Assembly (NCBI GenBank): GCA_021734725.1
Contig: JAIPIM010000261.1
Span: forward strand, 1-5,910
Origin: Minisyncoccota bacterium
Lineage (GTDB): Bacteria; Verrucomicrobiota; Lentisphaeria; Oligosphaerales; MVZH01
Direction of reading: 5' to 3'
Length of the DNA: 5,910 bases
Part shown: one piece after another, positions 5,311-5,910 of the stretch
Layout of the letters: each line of letters opens with the position of its first letter
How positions within the stretch are numbered: the stretch's first letter is position 1
Notes under the pieces: model-generated
Told to the model about the DNA's origin: nothing
Database searches by the model: none
What the model saw: only the letters and a program-made list of their open reading frames with translations
Program-made: the position numbers and the translations under genes

Positions 5311-5910
5311 ATGCGGGTTCTGATTACAGGCGGTTGCGGTTTCATTGGCAGCCATTTGGCGGAATATTACGCGTCACGGGCCGAGGTCCGTGTGCTTGAC
5401 AATCTCCGGACGGGATCCCTGTCCAATATTGAAGGGCTCGCCGTGGATTTTATTCGCGGTTCGATACTCGACCCTGACGTGCTGATTCAGGCCATGGATG
5501 GGGTGGATTACGTGTTTCATTTGGCGGCGCTTGTGAGTGTGCCGGAATCCGTCGAACACCCGCAGGAGTGCGTTGACCTGAATACCAAGGGAACGTTGAA
5601 TGTGCTTCAGGCCGCCGTTTCGGCGGGTGCGAAAAAGATGTGCTATAGCTCATCCAGTGCAATCTACGGCAATGCGAAAGAGTTGCCTAAGCACGAGTCC
5701 ATGGTGCCTGCACCGACGAGTCCCTATGCTGTCACCAAGCTTTCGGGAGAATATTATTGCCAGATAGCATCGACTCAGCGGGGATTACCGACCGCGAGCT
5801 TGCGGTACTTCAATGTCTTTGGTCCACGGCAGGATCCGGACAGTCCGTACGCCGCTGCCATTCCGGCCTTTGTCAGCCGGGCAGTAAACGGTGACGATGT
5901 GCTGATCCAC
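5311..5910 (+). CDS. NAD-dependent nucleotide-sugar epimerase (extended SDR, GalE/WbpP-like), 5' part
   Basis: The first 200 codons are visible and the frame is open at the right edge; family members have about 310-340 residues. The Rossmann start MRVLITGGCGFIGSHL carries GxxGxxG at G7, G10, G13, with D30-N31 at the end of strand 2 for the adenosine ribose. FHLAA is at 69-73, the Ser block YSSSSAIYG at 112-120, and the catalytic YxxxK is Y139-A-V-T-K143. RYFNVFGPRQDP (165-176) followed by SPYAAAIPAFVSRAV matches the substrate side of UDP-GlcNAc/GalNAc and UDP-glucose 4-epimerases, closer to WbpP-like than to classic GalE in my reading; related dehydratases are possible. It would interconvert UDP-hexoses or UDP-N-acetylhexosamines in the cytoplasm to feed the glycosyltransferases. 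GGAG (5299-5302) 8 bases before the ATG supports the start. It is divergent from the sigma operon. Confidence 0.93.
   Translation, partial: MRVLITGGCGFIGSHLAEYYASRAEVRVLDNLRTGSLSNIEGLAVDFIRGSILDPDVLIQAMDGVDYVFHLAALVSVPESVEHPQECVDLNTKGTLNVLQAAVSAGAKKMCYSSSSAIYGNAKELPKHESMVPAPTSPYAVTKLSGEYYCQIASTQRGLPTASLRYFNVFGPRQDPDSPYAAAIPAFVSRAVNGDDVLIH

Noticed and set aside
1..5910. CRISPR array, insertion sequence, tRNA or rRNA
   Set aside because: I saw no regular spaced repeats, transposase-like frames, tRNA cloverleaf or rRNA-like sequence on either strand.

Overview
The window is a piece of a bacterial surface-polysaccharide locus. On the plus strand it holds the 3' part of a family-4-type glycosyltransferase gene, a small secreted protein with a carbohydrate-binding-like beta-sandwich domain, an O-antigen ligase/polymerase-like membrane protein, and the 5' part of an NAD-dependent nucleotide-sugar epimerase. 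GC content looks moderate (roughly mid-50s percent by eye) and Shine-Dalgarno sites are clear. The gene styles, namely lone CBM-like secreted proteins, an ECF sigma factor with a non-zinc single-TM partner, and a short 'KEWATVGKILTG' secreted His/Arg-rich protein, recall the Planctomycetes-Verrucomicrobia-Chlamydiae superphylum (Kiritimatiellota, Lentisphaerota or Verrucomicrobiota). That assignment is inference from style; no marker gene is present.

Layout: 1-603 (+) glycosyltransferase, cut at the left edge; 604-874 non-coding; 875-1495 (+) secreted CBM-like protein; 1555-2796 (+) ligase, whose ribosome-binding site lies in a small hairpin and whose last codons form one arm of a strong bidirectional terminator (2773-2818). 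A block on the minus strand follows. Read in its own direction, it runs: ECF sigma factor (5016-4414), single-TM probable anti-sigma factor (4400-4014), small secreted protein (4021-3554, start and stop codons overlapping), a gap of 292 bases, then a secreted His/Arg-rich protein (3261-2833) converging on the ligase. The divergent spacer 5017-5310 carries a plausible promoter for the sigma operon, a weak one for the epimerase, and a repeat-rich imperfect hairpin. The epimerase starts at 5311 and runs off the right edge.

Working together: the epimerase would supply a sugar nucleotide, the glycosyltransferase would add a sugar to a lipid-linked glycan, and the ligase/polymerase would transfer or polymerise glycan on the outer face of the inner membrane. 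The CBM-like protein would act outside the cytoplasmic membrane and may contact the product. The three-gene sigma cassette is built like an envelope-sensing switch: a sigma factor, a membrane partner, and an exported protein made by coupled translation. Its place inside the glycan locus suggests, but does not prove, that it responds to or controls surface glycan. I see no CRISPR array, insertion sequence, tRNA or rRNA.
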